A DNA stretch of 64,000 nucleotides from an uncultured Parabacteroides sp. (GTDB lineage Bacteria; Bacteroidota; Bacteroidia; Bacteroidales; Tannerellaceae): NCBI GenBank assembly GCA_900770835.1, contig CAAGLQ010000286.1, positions 56,930 through 120,929 on the forward strand, read 5' to 3'. The position numbers and the translations under genes were made by a program. Shown one piece after another: positions 33,289 to 42,186 of this stretch. The number at the start of each line of letters is the position of its first letter. The stretch's first letter is position 1. The notes beneath the pieces were generated by a model that had not been told where the DNA came from, searched no databases, and saw nothing but the letters and a program-made list of their open reading frames with translations.

Positions 33289-34404
33289 ATGAAAGCTAAT
33301 TGCTGGCGCAGATATATCAGTTGTATCCTATTTGGGTTGATCGGGATGATGCTAACCGCCCAACCGATCACAGTAGGTCCGTTCAAGGCAGGCCATTGTC
33401 AGGGTATTGCCGTGGATGAGCAGCGAGGACACATCTACTATTCCTTTACAACGATGTTACTGAAGACGGATAGGCAAGGAAAAGTCCTAGGCTCAGTCAC
33501 CGGACTCCTCGGCCATTTAGGATGCCTGACCTTCAATGAAGCCGACGGACGGGTATATGGTTCGTTGGAATACAAGATGGATGAGATCGGTCGAGGTATC
33601 TTGGAGCGAGAGGGCGTGCAACGGCAGCTTCCCAATGCCTGGTACATCGCTATCTTCGACGGTAGCCAAATCAACCGTAAGGGAATGGATTATTCCGAAG
33701 TGATGACAGCGGTCTATCTGCCTACGGTGGTGGACGACTATGAGGCTACGGTAGAAGGACGAGCGCAGCGTTATGGATGCAGCGGAATAGATGGCGTTTC
33801 GTTCGGCCCCGCTTTCGGCAGTGCGGATGGCCAGCGTTACCTCACCTGTGCTTATGGTATTCGGGGAGATACGACACGTACGGACAATGACTATCAAGTG
33901 CTGTTGCAATATGACATCACCGATTGGAAAACAGGCTACGAGCAACTCTTAGGACAGGACTCCCTACATCAATCCGGCCCGGCACAGCCCAACGGGAAGT
34001 ACTTTGCCTATACAGGGAATACGAACTGGGGCGTGCAGAACTTGGTTTATGACGTTAGGCACAATTGGTGGATGCTCTTTGTCTATCCGGGCAAGAAGAG
34101 CAGTTTCACGAATCATTCGCTATACGTAGTGGATGGCACGGTAACGCCACAAGAGGCCCTACTAAAAGGGATGCCCCATGCCGAGAAGGGGAAAGCCCTC
34201 ACTTTGTTAATGCAAGGTCTATATGACGAAAGAACCGGCATCTATGGCTGGGAGAGCACCCACGGTGCTTTGGGGGCAACAGCTTTGAGTGATGGCACCT
34301 TCTATTTGGTACACCCCACCCAATCGCAGGAAGGTGAGGGTGCGGAACTCCATCGCTATGAGTGGACTGGCGAGGTGCCTACCCCCTTCCGTGAAGTGCC
34401 TTGA
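33289..34404 (+). CDS. Secreted protein of unknown function, beta-propeller-like
   Basis: About 371 residues from the ATG at 33289, which begins a signal peptide (MKANCWRRYISCILFGLIGMMLTAQP). The mature part repeats blade-like stretches (QGIAVDEQRGHIYYSFTTMLLKTD, CLTFNEADGRVYGSLEYKMD, LVYDVRHNWWMLFVYPGK, GTFYLVHPTQSQ) that suggest a beta-propeller. No catalytic motif was recognised. A TATCTTTC near 33234 may be its -7 element. It converges with a small lipoprotein gene. Confidence 0.75.
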   Translation: MKANCWRRYISCILFGLIGMMLTAQPITVGPFKAGHCQGIAVDEQRGHIYYSFTTMLLKTDRQGKVLGSVTGLLGHLGCLTFNEADGRVYGSLEYKMDEIGRGILEREGVQRQLPNAWYIAIFDGSQINRKGMDYSEVMTAVYLPTVVDDYEATVEGRAQRYGCSGIDGVSFGPAFGSADGQRYLTCAYGIRGDTTRTDNDYQVLLQYDITDWKTGYEQLLGQDSLHQSGPAQPNGKYFAYTGNTNWGVQNLVYDVRHNWWMLFVYPGKKSSFTNHSLYVVDGTVTPQEALLKGMPHAEKGKALTLLMQGLYDERTGIYGWESTHGALGATALSDGTFYLVHPTQSQEGEGAELHRYEWTGEVPTPFREVP

Positions 34405-34434
34405 TCACAATGGCACCGCATCATGCAATTTCGC

Positions 34435-34698
34435 CTAATGTGATCCACCTGCCGCTGCACGTAACAAATAGGACTCACGTTTCTCACCGCTCTCTAACCG
34501 GTAGAGCATCCAGCTGTGGCCCTCCTCCAGCTCCTCCAAGGTCCAGTCGTAAGCCGGGTTCATCAACAAATAATCCGTTTTGAAATTCCATGTACGCCCA
34601 TGGGAACAGGCACCACACAGCCACAAAAATATACCACACAAGAGATACAGCAATGAGCAATTTTCATACCAGCAACCGTTTACATTTAGCGTTTTCAA
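34435..34698 (-). CDS. Small putative lipoprotein
   Basis: 87 residues with a hydrophobic N-terminal stretch ending in Cys (SLLYLLCGIFLWLCGAC). The remainder is acidic and aromatic (DYLLMNPAYDWTLEELEEGH). The start codon is uncertain because the signal would normally begin close to the hydrophobic core. It ends 30 bp from the convergent secreted-protein gene. Function unknown. Confidence 0.5.
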   Translation of the reverse strand: MKTLNVNGCWYENCSLLYLLCGIFLWLCGACSHGRTWNFKTDYLLMNPAYDWTLEELEEGHSWMLYRLESGEKRESYLLRAAAGGSH

Positions 34699-35103
34699 TA
34701 CTAGTCAAATACTCACGATCTGGCAACATTTCCTATCACAAAACAGGAAACATACCCCTAAGTCAACAAAAAACGAGGTAGAATGAACAGAGAAAGATGT
34801 CCAGCTTAAAAATTTAAGCAGGTTTAAGAATCAGCACCGAAAAATGACTGATTACAGACCGAGAAACACCATACCTCTAATAGATCGCCAAAAATCAGCC
34901 AACATAAATCACAATACAACAGCATATTAGATTATTCAGTCCACACCAACCCCGAGTACAAACACCCCAAACAAAAACGGCTGAAACCCATACTAATGGT
35001 AATCCAACCACCTTGATAACCTCCAAAACAGAGCCCTCACAGCCCCAATGATCCTCAAAAACCGAATAAATACCCCATTGCAAGCCAACTCGCCAAACCG
35101 AGC
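34699..35103. other. AT-rich gene-free stretch
   Basis: Nothing convincing is seen on either strand. Only short, compositionally biased frames occur. A small GCTTAAA/TTTAAGC inverted repeat lies near 34804. Confidence 0.4.
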
Positions 35104-35134
35104 TTGCGGGACAATAGAGAGAAGCCTATCTTTG
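35104..35134 (+). promoter_or_regulatory. Promoter of the 35155 small ORF
   Basis: TTG (35104-35106), a 20-bp spacer and TATCTTTG (35127-35134), a perfect -7 match. A second promoter follows 130 bp downstream. Confidence 0.65.
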
Positions 35135-35154
35135 TAGAAACAATTTGAACAAAA

Positions 35155-35319
35155 ATGAACCACCTACACCATCGACAAACAGACGTTAATCAAATTATCG
35201 AGCCAACTGACTATTTCAATAATTTGAATAACCTTGTACCCCCTACTGTTCCCTACTACTTTTGTCCCGTCAACAGTTCGGTACCGCGAATAAACGTGTT
35301 GAACGGTAAGAAAGGTTGA
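35155..35319 (+). CDS. Possible small protein (54 codons)
   Basis: ATG 21 bp after a consensus -7 element. The product starts MNHLHHRQTDVNQIIEPTDY and is rich in Asn and Pro. The following gene's promoter lies inside this ORF. It may instead be an untranslated leader. Confidence 0.3.
   Translation: MNHLHHRQTDVNQIIEPTDYFNNLNNLVPPTVPYYFCPVNSSVPRINVLNGKKG
35234..35264 (+). promoter_or_regulatory. Promoter of the 35370-36940 operon
   Basis: TTG (35234-35236), a 20-bp spacer and TACTTTTG (35257-35264). Confidence 0.65.
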
Positions 35320-35369
35320 ACCGACTGCAGCCGGTTGCTGCGCGAACAAACAAGTAAACTAGAAAAAAC

Positions 35370-36200
35370 ATGAAGACAGAAGATGCTATTTGGAAAGAGA
35401 AACATGAGGCAATGAAGCAATTCCTAACCACCAACGGCTGGCAAGCCCACACCTGTGCATGCACCTCACCCGAAGGTAAAAAGGAGCATCCACAGTATTA
35501 TTCACCCCAGATACTGGGTAGCGACTTTTGGTTTGAAAACTGTCTCAAGGCATTGAACCCCGACCGTGAGTTATACTATCGAACAGAAACCTACGGCCAT
35601 TGGCTGACACACCTGGTTTGGGAGCCCATGAAGATCGCACAAGAAGACTTGGTCTACGCACTCTACGAGGCCAACGAAGCCGCTATCTGGTACATGGCTT
35701 ATGGCATCCGTATCACCTACCCCGGTGATCAAGAAGAGGAGGAACACAAGGGGACAATCATCGTGATTGACTGGGAGCATCCCGAACGTAATAAATTTGA
35801 GTATGTCGAGCATTGGCGAGGCGCACAAAACGACGGATTCAGCTGGGATTTCATACTTTGCATCAACGGCATCCCCCTCTGTGCTATCCTCCTTCGTCCC
35901 AACGAAGCCAACGAGGCCCCCTGTAACCAAGCGATCGCAACGGCCAACGCTCAGCTATCCATCGACCGCTGTTTCCCGGTTTACAATTATGGAATTTTCG
36001 TGAGTGATGGAGAGAGCGCTCGCTGGTTTGACGATCAGTGGTGCATGAAGAGGGAGCCCAGCATTGAGACTGGAGAAGAGTATGCCGAGCGTATCCAAGC
36101 TCAATGGGCAGATGAGCGATTAACGGCCAAAGGTTATTTTGCCCTATTGAAAGAACATTGTCTCACCTATTATAACGAGCCAGAGCCATGGAAGGATTGA
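35370..36200 (+). CDS. Standalone HsdR N-terminal-like protein with degenerate nuclease core
   Basis: 276 residues resembling the N-terminal nuclease domain of type I restriction HsdR subunits. The pattern is GTIIVIDWEHPERNKFEYVEHWRG, then GFSWDFILCINGIPLCAILLRP, then NYGIFVSDGESARWFDDQW. In active HsdR the second block reads PD...GLPL..IELK. Here the Asp remains (WDF) but ELK has become LLRP, so the catalytic Lys is lost. No helicase domain follows. The next gene overlaps its end by 13 bp, implying a co-translated partner. A DNA-binding or regulatory role is inferred. Confidence 0.65.
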   Translation: MKTEDAIWKEKHEAMKQFLTTNGWQAHTCACTSPEGKKEHPQYYSPQILGSDFWFENCLKALNPDRELYYRTETYGHWLTHLVWEPMKIAQEDLVYALYEANEAAIWYMAYGIRITYPGDQEEEEHKGTIIVIDWEHPERNKFEYVEHWRGAQNDGFSWDFILCINGIPLCAILLRPNEANEAPCNQAIATANAQLSIDRCFPVYNYGIFVSDGESARWFDDQWCMKREPSIETGEEYAERIQAQWADERLTAKGYFALLKEHCLTYYNEPEPWKD

Positions 36201-36850
36201 GTACCAGCAAAGCCCTGCTGTCAATCCAGCAGCTGAATCGGGAGATCAACCGTCAGTTAGCCGAGATTGAAGTCACCAGCAAAGGATACAAACACGTCTG
36301 TCAAGCGCAGGTCATCCTGTTGGAGCAGATGAATCAAATCATGAGCTTGATGGAACAGGTAGGTGTCAACCAACCTGAAAAGCCAACCGCCTCACGAGGT
36401 CGTGGGGCGGTCAAGCGCCCCTATTTGAGGCCCGAGGTCAATGAGACTAACTACCTGACGTTGATCCAATCGGTCATCCAGCGATCACGGGAGGAGAACG
36501 GGTTTCGCATGATTGATGGAACCCTGCTCAAACCCTCGTTATTCCTGACCTGCCTCTATGAGGCCGGTATCCAGAGAGGCTATGCCTCAGAAGGAGCACC
36601 AGTCAAATCATTTATGGAACTGATCGACCAGGTCACCGATGTCCCAATCGGTACTGCCTATAACACCATACAGCGGATCATTCGTGACTGGCGTTGCTTT
36701 GCAGGAGATCATCAAATTTATAACAACACACTACACCTACACACGATGCATCCAGACGATGTCCTTCCATCACACCAAGCGGAGTATGCACAATGCCTAT
36801 CCGCTCTGCGTAAGGTTAATACCCTGATGGATAGCATCGAATGCACGTAA
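36188..36850 (+). CDS. Coiled-coil protein, partner of the HsdR-N-like gene
   Basis: 220 residues. The N-terminal 60 residues form a coiled coil (SIQQLNREINRQLAEIEVT, LLEQMNQIMSLMEQVG). A basic linker (ASRGRGAVKRPYLRPE) and a helical C-terminal domain with YNTIQRIIRDWRCFAGD follow. No known family was recognised. The start overlaps the preceding gene by 13 bp, so the two are co-expressed. Confidence 0.65.
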   Translation: MEGLSTSKALLSIQQLNREINRQLAEIEVTSKGYKHVCQAQVILLEQMNQIMSLMEQVGVNQPEKPTASRGRGAVKRPYLRPEVNETNYLTLIQSVIQRSREENGFRMIDGTLLKPSLFLTCLYEAGIQRGYASEGAPVKSFMELIDQVTDVPIGTAYNTIQRIIRDWRCFAGDHQIYNNTLHLHTMHPDDVLPSHQAEYAQCLSALRKVNTLMDSIECT

Positions 36851-36862
36851 AGTAAATTGATT

Positions 36863-36940
36863 ATGAAGTTTATGTCTGAAAGTGGATATACACAAAGTAG
36901 GGAAGAGCCTGTTGACATACCATTTAGACTATCACATTGA
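36863..36940 (+). CDS. Possible 25-codon ORF at operon end
   Basis: ATG 12 bp after the preceding stop codon. The product starts MKFMSESGYTQSREEPVDIP, continues FRLSH, and lies before a terminator. A related PVDVPF peptide occurs at 37006. Too short to trust alone. Confidence 0.25.
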   Translation: MKFMSESGYTQSREEPVDIPFRLSH

Positions 36941-36978
36941 CTCCGATTGATAACAAAAAAACCAAACATCACCTAAAC

Positions 36979-37003
36979 ACCAGCGTTAGCTGGTATTTGT
37001 TTT
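36979..37003 (+). terminator. Terminator of the 35370-36940 operon
   Basis: A 6-bp stem ACCAGC/GCTGGT with loop GTTA, followed by the T-rich tail ATTTGTTTTA. Confidence 0.6.
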
Positions 37004-37044
37004 ATATGCGAAACCCTGTTGATGTTCCCTTTATGAGACAAATA

Positions 37045-37260
37045 GCTTGCAGTAGCAAGCATTAGGCAAACGCCTGAAAAGGCTTTCTATTATTCCGCCT
37101 GGACCTGCAGGAGCAGATATTAGGTTGGGCACACACACGTATATACCCTGGACATTCGCATCCCAAAAATCGATGACTTTGCATCAAACATCCTTCTCAA
37201 AACTGATTCTATGGCTGCTAATGCACCGCAAATCTAAGGGGATTCCCCCTTAGTGTCCTC
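37045..37260 (+). other. Gene-free stretch with several hairpins
   Basis: It holds a GCTTGC/GCAAGC stem (37045-37060) and an 8-bp CTAAGGGG/CCCCTTAG stem (37234-37253). A 19-codon frame at 37006-37065 encodes MRNPVDVPFMRQIACSSKH. No promoter or terminator frames a clear RNA gene. The rest up to 37387 shows nothing. Confidence 0.3.
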
Positions 37261-37387
37261 AAACAAAGCCCAAATACCGCCATAACTATACAATCATTAA
37301 CAGTCCACACTCTTTTGCAATTGCCAAATATTGTAAAAAACACAGCCTCTAAAGCAGGCTTAAGCAACTGTATCAAGAAAAACGCTA

Positions 37388-37395
37388 TATTTTTG
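37388..37395 (+). promoter_or_regulatory. -7 element for the M23/LysM operon
   Basis: TATTTTTG, 26 bp before the start codon; the -33 is weak (CTG at 37368). Confidence 0.4.
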
Positions 37396-37421
37396 TCCTG
37401 AAACTACGGAAATCTGATTCA

Positions 37422-38234
37422 ATGCATTTTACTTTGTTGCTGTATATAAGTTTGGAACTTGCCCTTTGCGATAGTAGCGCAACCCAACAACCAAACATAC
37501 CCCAGGATGGGCAAAAGAAAGTAGAGACCAGCTCTTTTCTGCCTGAGCAGACAAGAGCACTCTATAACGCATACCCAACTGACAAGGCTCATTTCTATGT
37601 ACCGGAAGACTCCGTTGTGGATGATTACCCCATCCCCTTGGCCGGTTACCACAATCCCCTGTCGGAAATTCAGATCACCTCAAAATATGGCATCCGGGAT
37701 CGTCAGATGCACTACGGGACCGATTTCCTGACGGAAATCGGCGATACCATCTATGCCATGTATGATGGCATCGTTAGACAGCTGCAAACAGACTACACCG
37801 GATACGGCAGGTACGTTATACTCAGGCACCCCAACGGACTTGAGAGTCTGTATGGCCACCTCAGTATATACCTGGTGAAACCCGATCAGATCGTACATGC
37901 CGGCGAGGCAATAGCTTTGGCCGGTAACAGTGGTCGCTCTACGGGACCACACCTGCACCTGGAGTTCGGGTTCATGGGCCAACCCATTAATCCAGAGCGA
38001 CTTATTGATTTTGAGAAAGGACGCCCTAATATGATAGAGTTTGTGTTCAGCAAGGCCACACGTAGCAAGCCCTATCGCTGGAAACCCCTACGCATGCGGG
38101 AGTACGTGGTTAAAGCCGGGGACACATGGGAAGGATTGTCCAAGAAGTTGCGACGAAGCCCAAGGCTTCTCGCCAAGTTAAACCATATGGACTACAATCA
38201 ACCCCTAATTACAGGTCAAATTTTATCATACTAA
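37422..38234 (+). CDS. M23 peptidase with C-terminal LysM domain
   Basis: A 270-residue cell-wall hydrolase. The M23 (LytM) zinc site is present: MHYGTD (His97, Asp101), LYGHLS (His146) and TGPHLHLEF (His177, His179). Residues about 225-270 form a LysM peptidoglycan-binding domain (REYVVKAGDTWEGLSKKL...LLAKLNHM...ITGQIL). The N-terminus is hydrophobic with a possible lipobox (LELALC). It should cleave peptidoglycan cross-links in the periplasm. It is first in a three-gene operon with an unknown 817-residue protein (9 bp gap) and a Wzi-like protein. Confidence 0.88.
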   Translation: MHFTLLLYISLELALCDSSATQQPNIPQDGQKKVETSSFLPEQTRALYNAYPTDKAHFYVPEDSVVDDYPIPLAGYHNPLSEIQITSKYGIRDRQMHYGTDFLTEIGDTIYAMYDGIVRQLQTDYTGYGRYVILRHPNGLESLYGHLSIYLVKPDQIVHAGEAIALAGNSGRSTGPHLHLEFGFMGQPINPERLIDFEKGRPNMIEFVFSKATRSKPYRWKPLRMREYVVKAGDTWEGLSKKLRRSPRLLAKLNHMDYNQPLITGQILSY

Positions 38235-38243
38235 ACCCAAACT

Positions 38244-40697
38244 ATGGCACAAGCAGTATTTAAGGTCAAACCTCTCCAAACAGTCATCAACGAGAGAGGT
38301 CAACATTGCTATCAATTCGAGGACTACGGCCAGTTGGCCGAGGTGGTGATGGCCCCTTTTCAAGTCGGGAAGGCACTTCCTGACTACATCCACCTTGTCA
38401 AGATCATTCAAGCCGATGGTTCCATCAAATACACCCAAAGCAAGTACGAGTTGTTACGCCGGCTCTACGGTGTCGAGGGAAAAGTCACGCTCACCGTCCA
38501 ATCCATCACCAAGGAGAAAGACATGAGCATGTACAAGATATACCTAAAGGACAGTTATGCGTTCGTGCATATCTACCTATGCCGAAGTGGCAGCACCAAG
38601 CTTCGCCGTGGGAACAAGCTCAATTTCCAATACCGGCTGATGCGTTTAGGCGACCAGGACGGATACCTCTCCCTGACCTGTCTGGATCTCCTGGATGACC
38701 CCGGTTTTTTGAATCCCAACCGTTTCATCGCCAGCTGCCGCCATGCCCATACCGTGGAGGTCTGTTTTGACCATTTCAGACAGCAGCGGCCAGATACCCA
38801 CTACCAAAAGATGGAGGGACAGATCCGCCAACAGAGCAACCTGTGGGTAATGACCTTCATCAACCACCTCAAGCGAAAAATCGGTCAGTACACCAAGGAG
38901 AAAAAATATACTAAACTGGAGCAATATGCGACAGCCTATGAAGCCCTTGAGCGACGTATCGTCGCTGAGGACAGCTACATTGGCGCATTCAAGAGTGACA
39001 AACGAGAGGAGATGAAAGCGCATATCGAGAGCGAGATCGTCAATGCCTGGACCATCCGCATCGCCATTCGTTTGAAACAGATGAACTGTGTGGATCGATA
39101 CATGGGCTTTGTCCAAAAGCGAATACAGGCCGAACAGCAACTAACGAACAAGCAAACCCGCCTACTCGTTGAATTGCTCAATATGGATGAGACACTCATA
39201 TCCCGCTACGTACATACCATCGCCAGATTGCTCTACAGCAACCGAAGGCAATTAGAGCAGACCAAAGGACCGATGCTCTGCCTCCACTCCATCATGGACA
39301 ACTACATCAACCATCAGATCACCCAGATCAACATGGAGTTGCACATCAAGGACAACCCCGCCCAAGAGCAGCTCTTTGTCCATGTGATACAGCTGGTCGG
39401 GATCCAGATCATGTTCTTAGATCCCGTTGAGTCCTGTGCCGTAGTCCGATTGAAGACCGCACAACTCTGCCGACTGATTAGTTACCTGTTGGATGATGTC
39501 AAGGCCACACTCATGGTCAAGAAGGCGATAGCCCTATTAAGTGCCCATGTCAATCCCCAACTTAGCCTGTCTGATTTTGTAGAGAATAGCATACCCGAGT
39601 TAGCCGATAAACTGTTGGCCATTCCCTTGACACCCGTTGAAGAGCCACTCCAATTTTTGGGAGCGGGATGCATCGTTTTCTACCAAGGCAAGATCTACAT
39701 CACCAGCCAACAACAATTCGTATCCCATGCCAACCGCAAGGAAGGAACGGTACTGCACAGTCTGTTAGATGGATTAATCAACCTACGCACACAGAACGAC
39801 CCCACCACCCTGATGGGACAATTCGGGTTGATGGGCACAGGATGGAAGAAATACTACGAACCCATACGCAGCGAGCAAGCTGCGTTACACTGTCCGTTAA
39901 CCCCGGGAGTGTACCCCATCAGTTTCAATCACATCAACAAGGATAAGCCTAACCGAGCGATCTTTTATGTGAAGGATGCCCAAGGCAACGCCTATAAAGC
40001 CATCATGTACCCCAACGGACTCTATTCGATACCCTGTGACACCATGAGCAACGTCTTCCAATTTGGAGACAAGTTTTATGGTAACGTCATCAAGGTCCTG
40101 CAAGACATAGCGGTAGTCAGCATCGTACAAAACATGTACAGCTTCTGCAACCAGCGTGTCAGCACCGGCGATCAGTTCCTGGCCAAATGCCTGGAAATGC
40201 TGGAGCGTGAAGCAATATTATATGGAGAGAATGGAGTGCTATGCAAAGCCCCTGCCGAGGATCTGAAGGTAGGCCGTTACTACATCGTCCGAGTCACCGA
40301 GATGCCCCCCAAGCAGGCCAAATATGTGCCCGTACGAAAGGTCAAGCTAAGCAATTACTGTTTCGAGCCCTTGACAGTAAACCGGGAACACATCCGTAAC
40401 TACATCAACACCCACAACGCCGACACCGGCGAGCGTGTCGCCCGTATTTACGCCACGGAGCTGATGTACCTGTTAGACCGTATGGCACTCTTGGCCAAGG
40501 ATATCCATACGAAATACTACTATTATCAATACCTAAAACTAATCAGTGGTATTGTCCGCACCAAAATGTCCTACATCTACGAGGCCCTGTGCGGATTGAT
40601 ACAGGATCGCATCGAGCATCCGAACGCCCCCACCTGGACCGTCACTGCAAAGGACCTGAAGGCCTACCCACGATTAGCCGGAGAGATGCATCAATAG
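38244..40697 (+). CDS. Large protein of unknown function (817 residues)
   Basis: No signal peptide and no recognised family. The first 150 residues contain beta-rich stretches that may be OB-like (GKVTLTVQSITKEKDMSMYKIYL, DSYAFVHIYLCR). Residues about 190-480 are helical. Another beta-rich part follows (CIVFYQGKIYITSQQQF, RAIFYVKDAQGNAYKAIMY, VGRYYIVRVTEM), then a helical C-terminus. No nuclease, ATPase or methylase motif was seen. It is tightly placed between a peptidoglycan hydrolase and a Wzi-type outer-membrane gene, which is odd for a protein that appears cytoplasmic. Confidence 0.7.
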   Translation: MAQAVFKVKPLQTVINERGQHCYQFEDYGQLAEVVMAPFQVGKALPDYIHLVKIIQADGSIKYTQSKYELLRRLYGVEGKVTLTVQSITKEKDMSMYKIYLKDSYAFVHIYLCRSGSTKLRRGNKLNFQYRLMRLGDQDGYLSLTCLDLLDDPGFLNPNRFIASCRHAHTVEVCFDHFRQQRPDTHYQKMEGQIRQQSNLWVMTFINHLKRKIGQYTKEKKYTKLEQYATAYEALERRIVAEDSYIGAFKSDKREEMKAHIESEIVNAWTIRIAIRLKQMNCVDRYMGFVQKRIQAEQQLTNKQTRLLVELLNMDETLISRYVHTIARLLYSNRRQLEQTKGPMLCLHSIMDNYINHQITQINMELHIKDNPAQEQLFVHVIQLVGIQIMFLDPVESCAVVRLKTAQLCRLISYLLDDVKATLMVKKAIALLSAHVNPQLSLSDFVENSIPELADKLLAIPLTPVEEPLQFLGAGCIVFYQGKIYITSQQQFVSHANRKEGTVLHSLLDGLINLRTQNDPTTLMGQFGLMGTGWKKYYEPIRSEQAALHCPLTPGVYPISFNHINKDKPNRAIFYVKDAQGNAYKAIMYPNGLYSIPCDTMSNVFQFGDKFYGNVIKVLQDIAVVSIVQNMYSFCNQRVSTGDQFLAKCLEMLEREAILYGENGVLCKAPAEDLKVGRYYIVRVTEMPPKQAKYVPVRKVKLSNYCFEPLTVNREHIRNYINTHNADTGERVARIYATELMYLLDRMALLAKDIHTKYYYYQYLKLISGIVRTKMSYIYEALCGLIQDRIEHPNAPTWTVTAKDLKAYPRLAGEMHQ

Positions 40698-40723
40698 CCA
40701 AAAGTCATCCAATGTGATCCACA

Positions 40724-42163
40724 ATGCGTAAAAGATACCTATATCCCCTACTGTTTTTGTTCGCACTAAGCGAACAAGCTTATGGACAGTTAGCGGTTTC
40801 CGCCGAAAGCGCCATACTGACTGGAGCCGGGAAGAACAGCCCCTTTTGGTTAATCAGTAACCAGCAAGGACTGCTCTCCACCCATAAAAATCAAGCCTAT
40901 CTACGGTTAGATGGCCAATATCGCTATCGCATCAACACCCATGCTGATGTAACAGTCGGCATAGATGCCGTCGGTGCGGTACACAGCGACCGTAGCGTTT
41001 ACCTGCACCAAGCCTATCTGGAAACCCGTTATCGCAGTCTAACTATAACAATAGGCTCCAAAGAGAACTATGCCGGACTACTGGATAGCCGACTCAGTTC
41101 AGGAGATTTGGTACATGGTACCAATGCGGCGCCCATCCCGGAGGTCAATCTAGCGATGCGGAATTTCCAGCCCATGCCCCTTACCAAGGGATGGTTGCAA
41201 GTCAAAGGCGATTTAGCCTTCGGGCGCTCTTTCGATGGCCACTATTTGGAGACAAAACTACACACCACATCGCCCTATGTAAAGAACACCCTCTGGCACC
41301 ACAAGTCCCTCTATTTACGCATTGGTAACCGAAGTAAAATTCCCGTTCAGTTGACCGCCGGCCTACAGCATTGGGCGCAGTGGGGAGGAGCCAGTACCGA
41401 CCCCATGATCGGGAAACAGCCCAGTGGACTCAAAGACCTTTGGAAAGTCTTTTGCGGCCAAGAGGGAGGAGAGGAAGCCACCTGGGCTGACATGACCAAC
41501 GTCTTAGGCAACCATTACGGTAGCTATGACCTGATGATCAGTTATGACAGTTACCCGGTCCAACTCAGCGCCTATCATCAGCACTATTTCGAAGATAAGG
41601 GAGGCATGGAGTGGTCCAACGGGCTGGACGGCCTTTGGGGCGGGACCATCACCCTACCCCGTTGGCGATACATCCGCAAAATCCTATTCGAGTACCTGAC
41701 TACCCGTAACCAAAGCGGCCCCTTGCACTTTATTGATTTCGATCATACCCGTCATCCCGGTCGTGGAGGAGGTTGCGATAACTATTACAACAACGGCGAA
41801 TACGCCACCGGAGTGAGTTATTACCAACACACCTTAGGCAACCCCTTCCTGATCAATCCAGCCTACACCCAAACATTAGGATTCTCCCATAACCGGATCC
41901 GTACCTACCATGTTGCTTTGGATGGCAAACTCAGCCCAACTGTCAGCTATACGGTGCATGTATCCCACACAACCAGTTGGGGTCGTATGGAATGGCCGAT
42001 CGTCGAACCCGTACATCTGACAGCGATCGGCTTAGGTTTCCAGTACGAACTACGAAAAAACCCCGCCTGGCAGTTGGAAGCCAGTACGGGGTATGATGTC
42101 GGTCAATTGATTGGTGACAGTTGGGGAATGGAATTACGCATCCGTTGGCGATTGCCTAAATGA
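40724..42163 (+). CDS. Wzi-like capsule assembly outer-membrane protein
   Basis: A 479-residue beta-barrel protein with signal peptide MRKRYLYPLLFLFALSEQAYG. It resembles the Wzi family in Bacteroidota: SAILTGAGKNSPFWLISNQQG at the start, repeated amphipathic strands, WAQWGG, GNHYGSYDLMISYD, NQSGPLHFIDFDH and a strand-like C-terminus (ELRIRWRLPK). Family members help attach capsule to the cell surface. No capsule biosynthesis genes are seen in the window. It ends the operon that begins with the M23/LysM gene. Confidence 0.82.
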   Translation: MRKRYLYPLLFLFALSEQAYGQLAVSAESAILTGAGKNSPFWLISNQQGLLSTHKNQAYLRLDGQYRYRINTHADVTVGIDAVGAVHSDRSVYLHQAYLETRYRSLTITIGSKENYAGLLDSRLSSGDLVHGTNAAPIPEVNLAMRNFQPMPLTKGWLQVKGDLAFGRSFDGHYLETKLHTTSPYVKNTLWHHKSLYLRIGNRSKIPVQLTAGLQHWAQWGGASTDPMIGKQPSGLKDLWKVFCGQEGGEEATWADMTNVLGNHYGSYDLMISYDSYPVQLSAYHQHYFEDKGGMEWSNGLDGLWGGTITLPRWRYIRKILFEYLTTRNQSGPLHFIDFDHTRHPGRGGGCDNYYNNGEYATGVSYYQHTLGNPFLINPAYTQTLGFSHNRIRTYHVALDGKLSPTVSYTVHVSHTTSWGRMEWPIVEPVHLTAIGLGFQYELRKNPAWQLEASTGYDVGQLIGDSWGMELRIRWRLPK

Positions 42164-42186
42164 ACGAATCGTTCCAACACTAAGCT

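Noticed and set aside
37045..37260. Riboswitch or structured RNA gene
   Set aside because: Hairpins are present but there is no framing promoter and terminator, and no known fold was recognised; kept only as a gene-free stretch with hairpins.
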